The notes beneath the pieces were generated by a model. It saw only the letters and a list, made by a program, of their open reading frames with translations, made no database searches and was not told the DNA's origin. 64,000 nucleotides of DNA from Oscillatoriales cyanobacterium (GTDB taxonomy: Bacteria; Cyanobacteriota; Cyanobacteriia; Cyanobacteriales; Laspinemataceae): NCBI GenBank assembly GCA_011390955.1, contig JAABRM010000017.1, forward strand, positions 62,001 to 126,000, written 5' to 3'. Positions 42,250 through 50,619 of this stretch are shown here, in pieces (within the stretch, counting starts at the first letter, position 1; each line of letters begins with the position of its first letter). The position numbers were made by a program, and so were the translations under genes.

Positions 42250-43386
42250 ATGCTAAGTTTTATTCGCTCAGACCTGGCCCAGTTTACTGCCTATACTCCT
42301 CATCCTGGGGGATGCGAACCGGAGACAAATCGCCCGGTAATAGCGATCGATCGCCTGGATACGAATGAATGTCCCTACGACTTGCCAGGGGATTTAAAAG
42401 AAAAGTTGACTTGGATTTACCAACAAGAAATTGAGAATAATCGCTATCCCGACGGGGGACATATTGCCCTAAAAGAGGCGATCGCCGCTTATGTGAATGA
42501 AGCCTCCCCAGAGTCCCCAGTCCAAGGGTCGAATATTTCCGTGGGCAATGGGTCTGATGAACTGATTCGGTCCCTGCTGATTGCCACTTGTTTGGGGGGG
42601 TCTGGGGCAATTTTGGTGGCGAATCCCACTTTTTCCATGTATGCCATTATCGCCAAAACCCTGGGAATTCCCGTGGTAGAGGTGGGACGGTCTGAAACAA
42701 CTTTTGAAATTGACCTCACTGCCGCCCAAGAAGCAATCGCCTCCACGGAAAATCCCCCAATCCGGGCGGTGTTTTTGGTGCATCCCAACTCCCCAACCGC
42801 GAACCCCCTCACCGAGGCAGAATTAAACTGGATCGGAACTCTGCCCCCAGAAATTATGGTGGTGATTGACGAGGCTTATTTTGAATTTAGCCAAACCACT
42901 TTGGTGGGAAAATTGGCCCAACATCCCAACTGGGTGATTTTGCGGACGTTTTCCAAAGCGTTTCGTTTAGCGAGTCATCGGGTGGGATATGCGATCGCCC
43001 ATCCCGAACTAATTGCCATCCTGGAAAAAGTCCGTTTGCCTTATAACTTGCCTGGGTTCACCCAAGCAGCGGCCCAAACCGCCCTGATGCACCGCCAAAC
43101 TTTACTTCAAGCTATTCCCGAAATTATTCAGGAACGCGATCGCCTATATAATGCCTTAGTCAAAATTCCCCAACTGCAAGTTTGGCCCAGTGGCGCGAAC
43201 TTTATTTATGTGCGCCTAAAAAACACCAGCCCCGCTCAAATGGATCCAGCCTTGAGTCAAATTGCCCAACAACTCAAAGCCCAGGGGACATTGATTCGCC
43301 ATACCGGAGGCGGTTTAAGAATTACCATCGGCACCCCAGAGGAAAATCAGCGCACCTTAGAACGGTTGCAAGGCTTAAACCTGTAA
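42250..43386 (+). CDS. hisC: Histidinol-phosphate aminotransferase
   Basis: A PLP-dependent class I/II aminotransferase that transfers an amino group to imidazole-acetol phosphate in histidine synthesis. The 378-residue product shows [19 protein letters not shown] near the N-terminus, [28 protein letters not shown], the PLP lysine near residue 236 in [18 protein letters not shown], and a C-terminal [17 protein letters not shown]. These are HisC features. The gene stands alone, as is usual in cyanobacteria where his genes are dispersed. MITE copy 3 sits in its likely promoter. Confidence 0.93.
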   Translation: MLSFIRSDLAQFTAYTPHPGGCEPETNRPVIAIDRLDTNECPYDLPGDLKEKLTWIYQQEIENNRYPDGGHIALKEAIAAYVNEASPESPVQGSNISVGNGSDELIRSLLIATCLGGSGAILVANPTFSMYAIIAKTLGIPVVEVGRSETTFEIDLTAAQEAIASTENPPIRAVFLVHPNSPTANPLTEAELNWIGTLPPEIMVVIDEAYFEFSQTTLVGKLAQHPNWVILRTFSKAFRLASHRVGYAIAHPELIAILEKVRLPYNLPGFTQAAAQTALMHRQTLLQAIPEIIQERDRLYNALVKIPQLQVWPSGANFIYVRLKNTSPAQMDPALSQIAQQLKAQGTLIRHTGGGLRITIGTPEENQRTLERLQGLNL

Positions 43387-43440
43387 ACATCGCTTTTTTG
43401 GGTGGGATAAAAGCCCACCCGACCCTTTATTTTATTGGCT

Positions 43441-43932
43441 ATGAATCCATCAATATTGTTACAAAAAATCCCCGCGCAATTGATTACAAAGGAAAATTTT
43501 AACCCTTACGGTCAAGTAATTTTTCCCCAGGGTCATGGCAAAATGTTTGATGCGAAAGATGCTCAATTAAACCTACAAAATGGCATTCCCCGATTTTATA
43601 TTATGCGGCTGGATAAAAGGGGGCGAAAATTTCACCAGATTACCCGTCACGGGCAATGCACCCAATGTTTAGGTTCTCTGGAAGGAAAAGACTGGTTTAT
43701 GGTTGTTGCCCCACCAACTCAGACCGCAAAACCGAGTTTGGTAGACATGAAAGCGTTTCGGATTCCGGGTAATTGCTTTATTAAATTAGAAGTAGGAACT
43801 TGGCACGCTGGCCCCTATTTTGAGCATGAATTTGTAGATTTTTATAATCTAGAATTGAGTGATACTAATGTGGTGGATCACTTTACATATAATTTCCGTA
43901 AATCCGACGGTTTAGAGTTTGAAATTGTTTAG
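43441..43932 (+). CDS. Ureidoglycolate lyase-like protein (AllA fold)
   Basis: A 163-residue protein from ATG 43441. It matches ureidoglycolate lyase family proteins: LITKENFNPYGQVIFPQGHG at the N-terminus, TRHGQCTQCLGSLEGKDWFM with the conserved His, FRIPGNCFIKLEVGTWHAGP with the second His, and FYNLELSDTNVVDHF at the end. AllA splits ureidoglycolate into glyoxylate and urea. No other allantoin-pathway gene is nearby, so in this organism the substrate may differ. Confidence 0.75.
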   Translation: MNPSILLQKIPAQLITKENFNPYGQVIFPQGHGKMFDAKDAQLNLQNGIPRFYIMRLDKRGRKFHQITRHGQCTQCLGSLEGKDWFMVVAPPTQTAKPSLVDMKAFRIPGNCFIKLEVGTWHAGPYFEHEFVDFYNLELSDTNVVDHFTYNFRKSDGLEFEIV

Positions 43933-43980
43933 AAATTGTTTCTGAGGGTGAGCAAATTTTGCCCACCCTACTCGCCAGAT

Positions 43981-44260
43981 GTCATTCCCGCGAATGCGGG
44001 AATCCACATTTTTCAGGTTTCGTAGGGTGGGCAAATTTTGTCCACCGTACATTACTCGCTATATGTCATTCCCGCGAATGCGGGAATCCACATTTTTCAG
44101 GTTTCGTAGGGTGGGCAAAGATTGTCCACCGTACATTACTCGCTATATGTCATTCCCGCGAATGCGGGAATCCACATTTTTCAGGTTTCGTAGGGTGGGC
44201 AAAGATTGTCCACCGTACATTACTCGCTATATGCCATTCCCGCGAATGCGGGAATCCACA
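43981..44260. repeat. 84-bp tandem repeat, four copies, of nested palindromes
   Basis: Units start at 43981, 44065, 44149 and 44233 with an exact 84-base period. Each combines ATTCCCGCGAATGCGGGAAT with a GTAGGGTGGGCAAA...GTCCACCGTAC arm. The fourth is truncated. The period is divisible by three, so long stop-free frames appear, but the protein is a repeat artefact. Confidence 0.9.
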
Positions 44261-44289
44261 AATTTCTACATTTTTAAGCGAATTTGATC

Positions 44290-45039
44290 CTACACCGCAA
44301 CTTGAGAACGGCTGACCGTAGCCAAGGCTTCAACCAAACTACGCACCACGGCAATCATTTCGATTTCGCTTTCCAGACGGTTGACAGCAGAACCAACACC
44401 GACACCAGCGGCGCCCGCAGCGATCGCCATTGGGGCCGTGACGTTAGAAATGCCAGAAGCACATAACACGGGCACGGATACGGCGCGAGAAATTTCCGCC
44501 GCTGCCGCCAGAGTGGGGGCAGCTTTTTCAATCAAGCCCAGGGTGCCGGGGTGAGCGGGCTGGCTGCTGGTGCCGCCTTCGGTTTGGATAATATCCGCCC
44601 CAGCTTTGACCAATGCTTCGGCCAATTCTACTTGTCGATCCAGTTCCAGAATGTGCGGAACGGTGACAGATAAGGTAATTTCTGGCAACAGGGCGCGAGT
44701 TTCGCGGGTCAGTTGCAGCACTTCTGCCGCTTCAAACCGGATGCCTTGGGCATAAAACGCATCAAAGTTACCGATTTCAATTAAATCCGCACCGGCAGCC
44801 ACTGCCGGGACAAACTTGGCGGCTTCTACAGCAGAAACGCAGATAGGCAGGTTGGTTAAGCTTTTGGCTAATTTGACCAATTCTGGGTCAGCGGCAATAT
44901 CCAGAAAAGTAGCCCCACCGCGATCGGCAGCCCGAACCACTTTGGCGACGCTGGTCGGATCGAAGTTGGTCAAACCGGCAATAATTTTAAGGGCGCGGCC
45001 TTCTTGGAATGCTCTCTGTAGTTTTGGTTGAATCGTCAT
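44290..45039 (-). CDS. ycf23: Ycf23/DUF561 TIM-barrel protein
   Basis: A 249-residue protein of the DUF561/Ycf23 family, encoded in red-algal plastids and cyanobacteria. Visible motifs are LKIIAGLTNFDPTSVAKVVR, GGATFLDIAADPELVKLA, GADLIEIGNFDAFYAQG, DIIQTEGGTSSQPAHPGTLG and PVLCASGISNVTAPMAIAAG, the last giving a phosphate-binding glycine loop of a TIM barrel. The reaction is unknown; an NAD- or phosphate-dependent enzyme is plausible. It stands between two repeat blocks. Confidence 0.85.
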   Translation of the reverse strand: MTIQPKLQRAFQEGRALKIIAGLTNFDPTSVAKVVRAADRGGATFLDIAADPELVKLAKSLTNLPICVSAVEAAKFVPAVAAGADLIEIGNFDAFYAQGIRFEAAEVLQLTRETRALLPEITLSVTVPHILELDRQVELAEALVKAGADIIQTEGGTSSQPAHPGTLGLIEKAAPTLAAAAEISRAVSVPVLCASGISNVTAPMAIAAGAAGVGVGSAVNRLESEIEMIAVVRSLVEALATVSRSQVAV

Positions 45040-45144
45040 GGTTCTACCCTGCGAAAATGATCGTCCTCCTCATTTTGACATTGACCGGCGATCGAAGCCA
45101 GTCAGCTTTGGGATGAAAATTATTTATTACATAGAACGGGGGTG

Positions 45145-45467
45145 TGGGGCGGAGGAGCAGAGGAGCAGAGGGGCAGGGGAGCAGCGGAGGCGCGGAGGGG
45201 CGGAGGCGCGGAGGGGCAGGAGAGCAGGGGAGCGGAGGAGCAGGGGAGCGGAGGAGCAGGGGAGCGGAGGAGCGGAGGAGCAGGGGAGCAGGGGAGCGGA
45301 GGAGCAGGGGAGCGGAGGAGCAGGGGAGCGGAGGAGCAGGGGAGCGGAGGAGCGGAGGAGCGGAGGAGCGGGAAACGAACAACCAACAAACAACAACCAA
45401 CAAACAACAAACAACAACAAACAACAATCAACCAACAACAATCAACAAATAACAAATAACAAATAAC
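45145..45467. repeat. GGAGCAGGGGAGCGGA minisatellite followed by AACAACA repeats
   Basis: Positions 45145-45372 are octamer-based repeats (GGAGCAGG/GGAGCGGA) in irregular order, G-rich on the plus strand and without cytosine runs. Positions 45378-45467 are CAACAAA/CAACCAA heptamers. The G-rich part could form quadruplex DNA. All six-frame ORFs across it are artefacts. Confidence 0.9.
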
Positions 45468-45686
45468 AGGTCTAGTATAAAATATAGTTGCTATAATTAA
45501 AGTAATTCTCTATAGAAATCTGGGCAGATTTTTGAGAAAAATACAGATTCTTTGACAATATTTCGTCAGTTAATCGCTCAAAGAATTATCCAGGTAGGCT
45601 CATGGGAGGAAATCTGCTATAACAAATAAAATTTAGATAAATTTTAGTAATTTTTTTGGCTAAATTTTCTAAGGAAAAACAGAAAA
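45468..45686. promoter_or_regulatory. Upstream region of the SBP-OmpA gene
   Basis: The A/T-rich 220 bases (e.g. ATAAAATATAGTTGCTATAA) should hold the promoter for the gene at 45687. Ribosome binding sequence AAGGAAAA precedes its ATG. No conserved regulator site is evident. Confidence 0.4.
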
Positions 45687-47270
45687 ATGAGTAAACGTGA
45701 TAATCCGGTTGTCTTAATTCTCGCCATCCTGATCACAGGTGGGTTGATGCTTGCCCTGGTGCAGTCAATGCGGGGAATGTTTCAATCTACCCCCAACCAA
45801 AATAACAATCCTCCCGTTGCCAGTGAAGGCAATTCAATTAGCCGGGAAAATTTAAAGATATTAGGCGATACTTTTAGTGGCTATAGTACATTTAGAAGCG
45901 CTGACTTTCAGGCAGCTTTAAAACAGACTGGACTGACTTTAAGTTATCAAGATGAATTCGATCAGGCGAAACGGGCTAATTTGTTGGATCGAGGTCAGGC
46001 GGATTTATTAGTCACCACCCTGGATCAATTTATTAAACAACAGCCCAAAGGCAAAATTGTGGCTTTGCTCGATCGCACTATTGGGGCAGATGCAGTGGTA
46101 TTAAATACTAAAAAATATCCCCAACTAAAATCACTTTTAGACCTAAATCAACTGGTCAAAGAGGCGCGATCGCGAGGGGAAAAACTCAGCATTGCTTATG
46201 CGGGAGATACCCCCAGTGAATACTTAGCCTTAGTCCTCAGTACCAAATTCGATAACTTCAATTTATCCGACTTTAATATTAACACCGTCGCCGATGCTTC
46301 GGAAGCGTGGCAACTATTACAAGACCCGCAGCAAAATGTTGCCTTAGCGGTACTTTGGGAACCATTCGTCACCCAAGCCAGAAAACAAGGATATACTGTA
46401 GTTTTATCCAGTCAAGATGCGCCCACCGCCATTGTAGATGTGCTGGTTGCCTCCGATAATTTAATCCAATCTCAACCGGAAAAAATCTCTAATTTACTCG
46501 AAGTTTACTATCGTCGAATTGATGCGAATGTTAGAGAACCAGTGGCATTACTCAAGCAAATTGGTGACGATGGCAATTTATCAGAACAAGAAGCCACCGC
46601 TGTTTTAGATGGCATTGACTTTTTTACCGCCGTCGAAGCCAAAAAATGGATGACTGATGGCACTTTAGAAACGCGCATTGGTTCCACCGCAGCGGTTTTA
46701 GTTTTATCGGGAAAATTAAATAATGTTCCTGCAAATCCTAATCAATTATATAGTTCCCAATTAATCACCAAAGCAGCCGCAAATACAGAAACTTTAATTA
46801 GTTTAGTCCGGGCAGATAATCCCGAACTGGCAGATAAATTATCAGGCAAAGGCGTCATCACAGCCTCAGCGAGTCCCCCCGTCACCGTTAATCAAGTAAA
46901 AACCGCCCCAGATATCGGTAATTTAACCGTGAGAGGGGAGGTAAAATTTGGCATAGGTTCTAGCGAATTGACCGCAGAATCCGAGCAAACTTTGCAGAAA
47001 TTAGGCCAAGAAATTGGCGAATTTAACCCGCAAACCGTAGCGGTACGGATTATTGGTCATACCTCAAAAACGGGTTCCCCAGACTTGAATCAACAACTCA
47101 GCGAACAACGGGCTCAAGCGGTGGTGAATTATCTCCGCAGTTTGGGTTTAAAACATCAGTTAGTTGCGGAAGGCAAAGGCTTTTATTTACCACTTTCGGG
47201 TATCCCCCCTGAAGACTCTCGTCAACAACGGACGGAAATTCGCCTAGTTAGAATTAATGAAGTAAATTAA
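45687..47270 (+). CDS. Periplasmic substrate-binding-like protein fused to OmpA peptidoglycan-binding domain
   Basis: The 527-residue protein has a membrane anchor at about 9-30 (LILAILITGGLMLALVQSM). A SsuA/THI5-type substrate-binding domain follows (about 50-340, with DRGQADLLVTTLDQFI, LSIAYAGDTPSEYLALVLS and NVALAVLWEPFVTQA). An OmpA-like domain ends the protein (about 415-527) with the peptidoglycan-binding signature NQQLSEQRAQAVVNYL. Such a fusion can fix a solute sensor to the cell wall. It precedes a NitT/TauT-type ABC operon, so it may help capture or sense that substrate. Confidence 0.82.
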   Translation: MSKRDNPVVLILAILITGGLMLALVQSMRGMFQSTPNQNNNPPVASEGNSISRENLKILGDTFSGYSTFRSADFQAALKQTGLTLSYQDEFDQAKRANLLDRGQADLLVTTLDQFIKQQPKGKIVALLDRTIGADAVVLNTKKYPQLKSLLDLNQLVKEARSRGEKLSIAYAGDTPSEYLALVLSTKFDNFNLSDFNINTVADASEAWQLLQDPQQNVALAVLWEPFVTQARKQGYTVVLSSQDAPTAIVDVLVASDNLIQSQPEKISNLLEVYYRRIDANVREPVALLKQIGDDGNLSEQEATAVLDGIDFFTAVEAKKWMTDGTLETRIGSTAAVLVLSGKLNNVPANPNQLYSSQLITKAAANTETLISLVRADNPELADKLSGKGVITASASPPVTVNQVKTAPDIGNLTVRGEVKFGIGSSELTAESEQTLQKLGQEIGEFNPQTVAVRIIGHTSKTGSPDLNQQLSEQRAQAVVNYLRSLGLKHQLVAEGKGFYLPLSGIPPEDSRQQRTEIRLVRINEVN

Positions 47271-47395
47271 GTAGGGTGGGCAATGCCCACCGCCCCATTT
47301 TATCTGCCTGTAGGGTGGGCAATGCCCACCGCCCCATTTTATGTCGCTATATCGCTGTAGGGTGGGCAATGCCCACCGCCCCATTTTATATCGCT
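47271..47395. repeat. Three direct copies of GTAGGGTGGGCAATGCCCACCG
   Basis: Copies start at 47271, 47310 and 47357. Each is a hairpin (GGTGGGCA/TGCCCACC) followed by CCCCATTTTAT. The unit also occurs at 50.53, 50.59 and 52.51-52.58 kb. It begins immediately after the stop of the SBP-OmpA gene and may act as its terminator. Confidence 0.8.
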
Positions 47396-47545
47396 GTTTT
47401 AGCCCAATCTAAAATTGTAGGTTGGGTTGACCCCAGGAAACCCAACAGAGGAGAGAGAATAGAAAAGAAAAAAATTGGCTTTAGTGTCTCAACCCAATTT
47501 TGAAAATTTATCGGTTTAAACATCACTTTAACAAGGTAAAATACC

Positions 47546-48580
47546 ATGATTAAGCGTCGCCAATTGTTTGTTTATTCGGCAGGTTTTTTATTCAGCTTAA
47601 CCCTAGCCGTAAGCTGTGGATCTAGCCAAAATTCCCCCAACTCTGAATCCCCAATAACCAGCGATCGCCCTATAGTTTTAGGATACAGTAGTTGGGCGGG
47701 TTGGTGGCCCTGGGCGATCGCGCAAGAAGAGGGAATATTTGCCGCCAATGGCTTAAATGTTCAACTAAAATGGTTTGACGGCTATTTGGAATCATTACAA
47801 GCATTTAGTGCCGGTCAATTAGATGCAAATTGTCAAACCCTCAACGATACGATTGCCTTTGCCCCCAACTCAATTAATGGCCAAGTTGTAGTATTAGTCA
47901 ACGATAACTCGGCGGGAAATGACAAAATAATTGTCGCTGAAAATATTAACAGTATCCAAGACTTAAAAGGCAAAAAAGTAGCCTTAGAAGAAGGACTGGT
48001 GGACGATTTTTTACTTAGTTTGGCTTTAGAAAAAAATGGAATGTCCCGCAAAGATATCCAAGTAGTGAACCTGGAAACTGGGGCGGCAGCAGCGGCATTT
48101 GCTGCGGGTCAAGTAGACGCAGTGGGCGCTTTTCCTCCGTTTTGGTTCACCGCACTCAAACGGAAAGGTAGTAAAGAATTGTTAAGTTCAGCGGAATTCC
48201 CAGGCGCCATTCCCGATCTATTAGTAGTCAGTCAAAAACTGGTGAATGAACGACCGGAGGTGGTGCAAGGGCTGGTAAAAACTTGGTTTGATATTCGGGA
48301 GTTTATGCAAAAAAATCCCGAAAAAACCGATGCAATTATGGCCAAACGAGCCAATGTCACTGTTGAGGAATTTCAACTGTTTAAACAAGGGACAAAATTC
48401 TTTACAGTGGAAGATAACTTAGAAGCTTTTACCCCCGGAGATACGATGAAAAATATGCCTTATGCCGCCCAAGAGATGACTAAGTTTATGTTAGAGGTTG
48501 GCTTAATTAAACAACCAGCCGATTTGACCAAGCTTTTTGACGATCGCTTTATTAAAGCTTATGCTAATTCTCGTTCTTAG
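47546..48580 (+). CDS. NitT/TauT-type ABC transporter substrate-binding lipoprotein
   Basis: A 344-residue protein with a lipoprotein signal (LFSLTLAVSCGSS; Cys near residue 24), then a two-lobed SsuA/NMT1-like domain: PIVLGYSSWAGWWPWAIAQE, EEGIFAANGLNVQLKWFDG, AFSAGQLDANCQTLNDTIAF, KGKKVALEEGLVDDFLLSLA and AAFAAGQVDAVGAFPP. It captures a small solute (sulfonate, taurine, nitrate, thiamine precursor or similar) in the periplasm. The substrate cannot be decided from sequence. The permease and ATPase follow in the same direction. Confidence 0.85.
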   Translation: MIKRRQLFVYSAGFLFSLTLAVSCGSSQNSPNSESPITSDRPIVLGYSSWAGWWPWAIAQEEGIFAANGLNVQLKWFDGYLESLQAFSAGQLDANCQTLNDTIAFAPNSINGQVVVLVNDNSAGNDKIIVAENINSIQDLKGKKVALEEGLVDDFLLSLALEKNGMSRKDIQVVNLETGAAAAAFAAGQVDAVGAFPPFWFTALKRKGSKELLSSAEFPGAIPDLLVVSQKLVNERPEVVQGLVKTWFDIREFMQKNPEKTDAIMAKRANVTVEEFQLFKQGTKFFTVEDNLEAFTPGDTMKNMPYAAQEMTKFMLEVGLIKQPADLTKLFDDRFIKAYANSRS

Positions 48581-48584
48581 TTAT

Positions 48585-48850
48585 TTGTTGGTTGTTGTTT
48601 GTTATTAGTTGTTTGTTCTTGGTTGCTTGTTGTTTGTTGGTTGTTGGGTAGGGATTCTTTGGTTGTTAGTTATTGGTTGTTGTGTAGGGATTATTTAGTT
48701 GTTATTTATTGGTTATTTGGTGTTAATTTACATTCAAAAAATAACAACCAACAAACAACAGCCAACTAACAACTAACAACTAACAACAACCAACCAACAA
48801 CAACCAACTAACAACTAACAACAACCAACTAACAACTAACAACAAATAAA
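48585..48850. repeat. Inverted heptamer repeats between SBP and permease genes
   Basis: TTGTTGGTTGTTGTTTG-type heptamers at about 48585-48700 are followed by their complement CAACCAACAACAACCAAC at about 48738-48846, so the transcript can fold into one long imperfect hairpin. It lies inside the ABC operon, and may reduce expression of the downstream membrane subunits relative to the binding protein. Confidence 0.8.
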
Positions 48851-48856
48851 AAAATT

Positions 48857-49672
48857 ATGAAAAAAACAGAACATCATCAATCTTTAAAACCAAGTATATT
48901 TTGGGGAATTGCTCAAAGTATCCCGAAATCCCTTCAGGGAATATTAATCGCTATAGCGATGATAGTTCCTCTCGCTTTTTGGTGGTTAGCGGCTAATTTC
49001 CCAGGGGTAGATTCGGTTTTTTTACCCAGTCCTTTGGAGGTAGGACAGGCTTTGATTCGTCTCTGGGAAAAAGGCTTTCTCACTCAGGATATTGCCGCCA
49101 GTTGTTTTCGGGTAGGAGTGGGTTTTTTATTAGCAGCGATCGCCTCTGTCCCTATTGGTATTTTAATGGGGGCTTTTGCCAGTATTCGCGCCATTATGGA
49201 ACCGATCGCGGGCATTTTAAGATATATGCCAGCCGCCGCATTTATTCCCCTCCTAATTCTCTATTTAGGAATTGGGGAACCGCCGAAAATTATGCTGATT
49301 TTTATTGGCACAGTTTTCTACAATACCTTGATGGTGATGGATGCGGTGAAGTTTGTCCCCAAAGAAATGATTGAAACTACCTATACCTTGGGAGGCAGTC
49401 GAAAACAAGTATTATTGGAGGTGATTACCCCTTATATTTTTCCCAGCATTATTGATACCTTTCGGATTAATATTGCGACTTCTTGGAATCTAGTAGTAGT
49501 AGCGGAACTGGTAGCCGCAGAAACCGGCTTAGGCAAACGCATCCTGCTGGCGCAAAAGTTTATGCAAACCGATGAAATTTTTGCTTGTTTAATTGTTTTA
49601 GGCTTAATTGGCTTTACTCTGGATTTATCATTTCGGCTATTACTCAAAATTTCTTGTCAATGGGTTAGTTAA
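48857..49672 (+). CDS. NitT/TauT-type ABC transporter permease
   Basis: A 271-residue inner-membrane protein of the BPD-transp-1 (SsuC/TauC/NrtB) type, with six helices. The cytoplasmic EAA loop is visible as EMIETTYTLGGSRKQVLLEV followed by ITPYIFPSII. It starts soon after a heptamer repeat block; the ATG at 48857 is the only good start. It forms the channel with the ATPase at 49725, whose ATG lies 52 bases after this stop. Confidence 0.88.
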   Translation: MKKTEHHQSLKPSIFWGIAQSIPKSLQGILIAIAMIVPLAFWWLAANFPGVDSVFLPSPLEVGQALIRLWEKGFLTQDIAASCFRVGVGFLLAAIASVPIGILMGAFASIRAIMEPIAGILRYMPAAAFIPLLILYLGIGEPPKIMLIFIGTVFYNTLMVMDAVKFVPKEMIETTYTLGGSRKQVLLEVITPYIFPSIIDTFRINIATSWNLVVVAELVAAETGLGKRILLAQKFMQTDEIFACLIVLGLIGFTLDLSFRLLLKISCQWVS

Positions 49673-49724
49673 ACAGACCCGATGGTTTAATATTCCATTT
49701 TCCCTAATTTTAACAAAGAAAACT

Positions 49725-50510
49725 ATGATAGTTTTAACAGTATCTCAGCTTTACCAAAGATTTGTCAAACGGCAAGATTCTCTGTTAGTTTTGAAGGATA
49801 TTAATTTATCCATAGAAACTGGCGAATTTGTCTGTGTAGTTGGCCCATCTGGTTGTGGGAAATCAACCCTTTTAAGACTGGTTGCCGGTCTGGAAATCCC
49901 CACCACTGGGCGTATTTTGGTGGAACAGTTGCCGGTGACTGGGCCGGGTTGCGATCGCGGTATGGTTTTTCAAAGTTATACTCTTTATCCTTGGATGACG
50001 ATCGCCGATAATGTGGGATTTGGCTTGAAATTACAAGGACTACCTAAAGCCCAACGGCGCGATCGCATTTCCTATTATTTGGATATGGTGGGTTTGGCTG
50101 AATTTGCCCATGCTTATCCCAAGGAATTATCCGGGGGAATGAAGCAACGAGTAGCGATCGCGCGGGCTTTAGCTTGTCACCCGAAAATCCTGCTTTTGGA
50201 TGAACCATTTGGGGCGTTGGATATCCAAACTAAAGAAGTTTTGCAGCAATTTTTGCTGGAAATTTGGCGACAAACGGGGATTACCATTTTAATGATTACC
50301 CATGATATTGAGGAAGCGGTGTTTCTTTCCCAGCGAATATATGTTCTCACCGCCCGACCGGGGACAATTCAACAAGAATTTTCGATTAACTTACCCGGCG
50401 ATCGCCCCTATCAAATTAAGCGGCAATCAAAATTTCAACAGTATAAAAATGAAATCACTGATTGTTTGATGCATCACTCACCGGACGCTTTACTCTTTCG
50501 CGATCGATAA
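49725..50510 (+). CDS. NitT/TauT-type ABC transporter ATP-binding protein
   Basis: A 261-residue ATPase from ATG 49725; a longer frame begins inside the permease gene and is not needed. Features: Walker A GPSGCGKSTLLRL near 41, Q-loop FQSYTLYPWMTIADNV, signature ELSGGMKQRVAIARAL near 135, Walker B ILLLDEPFGALD near 156, and switch His in MITHDIEEAVFLS. It powers the permease. This trio lacks the usual regulatory extension of nitrate NrtC. Confidence 0.9.
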   Translation: MIVLTVSQLYQRFVKRQDSLLVLKDINLSIETGEFVCVVGPSGCGKSTLLRLVAGLEIPTTGRILVEQLPVTGPGCDRGMVFQSYTLYPWMTIADNVGFGLKLQGLPKAQRRDRISYYLDMVGLAEFAHAYPKELSGGMKQRVAIARALACHPKILLLDEPFGALDIQTKEVLQQFLLEIWRQTGITILMITHDIEEAVFLSQRIYVLTARPGTIQQEFSINLPGDRPYQIKRQSKFQQYKNEITDCLMHHSPDALLFRDR

Positions 50511-50616
50511 TTAGCGTTAATTCATTGCCAACAATTCGTAGGGTGGGCATTGCCCACCATCAATTAGCGTTAATTAATTGCCAACAATTCGTAGGGTGGG
50601 CATTGCCCACCATCAT
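50511..50616. repeat. Two 53-bp tandem copies with GTAGGGTGGGCATTGCCC
   Basis: Units start at 50511 and 50564 (TTAGCGTTAATT..CCAACAATTC, then GTAGGGTGGGCATTGCCCAC). The second ends just before the stop codon region of the GT39 gene. Each contains a strong hairpin and lies between convergent genes, so they may act as bidirectional terminators. Confidence 0.8.
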
Positions 50617-50619
50617 CTA

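Noticed and set aside
43981-44260. Possible CRISPR array with 84-base period
   Set aside because: The whole 84-base unit is repeated, including the supposed spacers.
43959-44315. Two open frames of about 100 codons over the 84-base array
   Set aside because: The period is divisible by three, which keeps frames open; the frames overlap and have no ribosome binding site.
45038-45466. Overlapping open frames on both strands in the GGAGCAGG minisatellite
   Set aside because: They arise from the 8-base repeat; compositions such as RSRGAEEQG are meaningless and contradict each other by strand.
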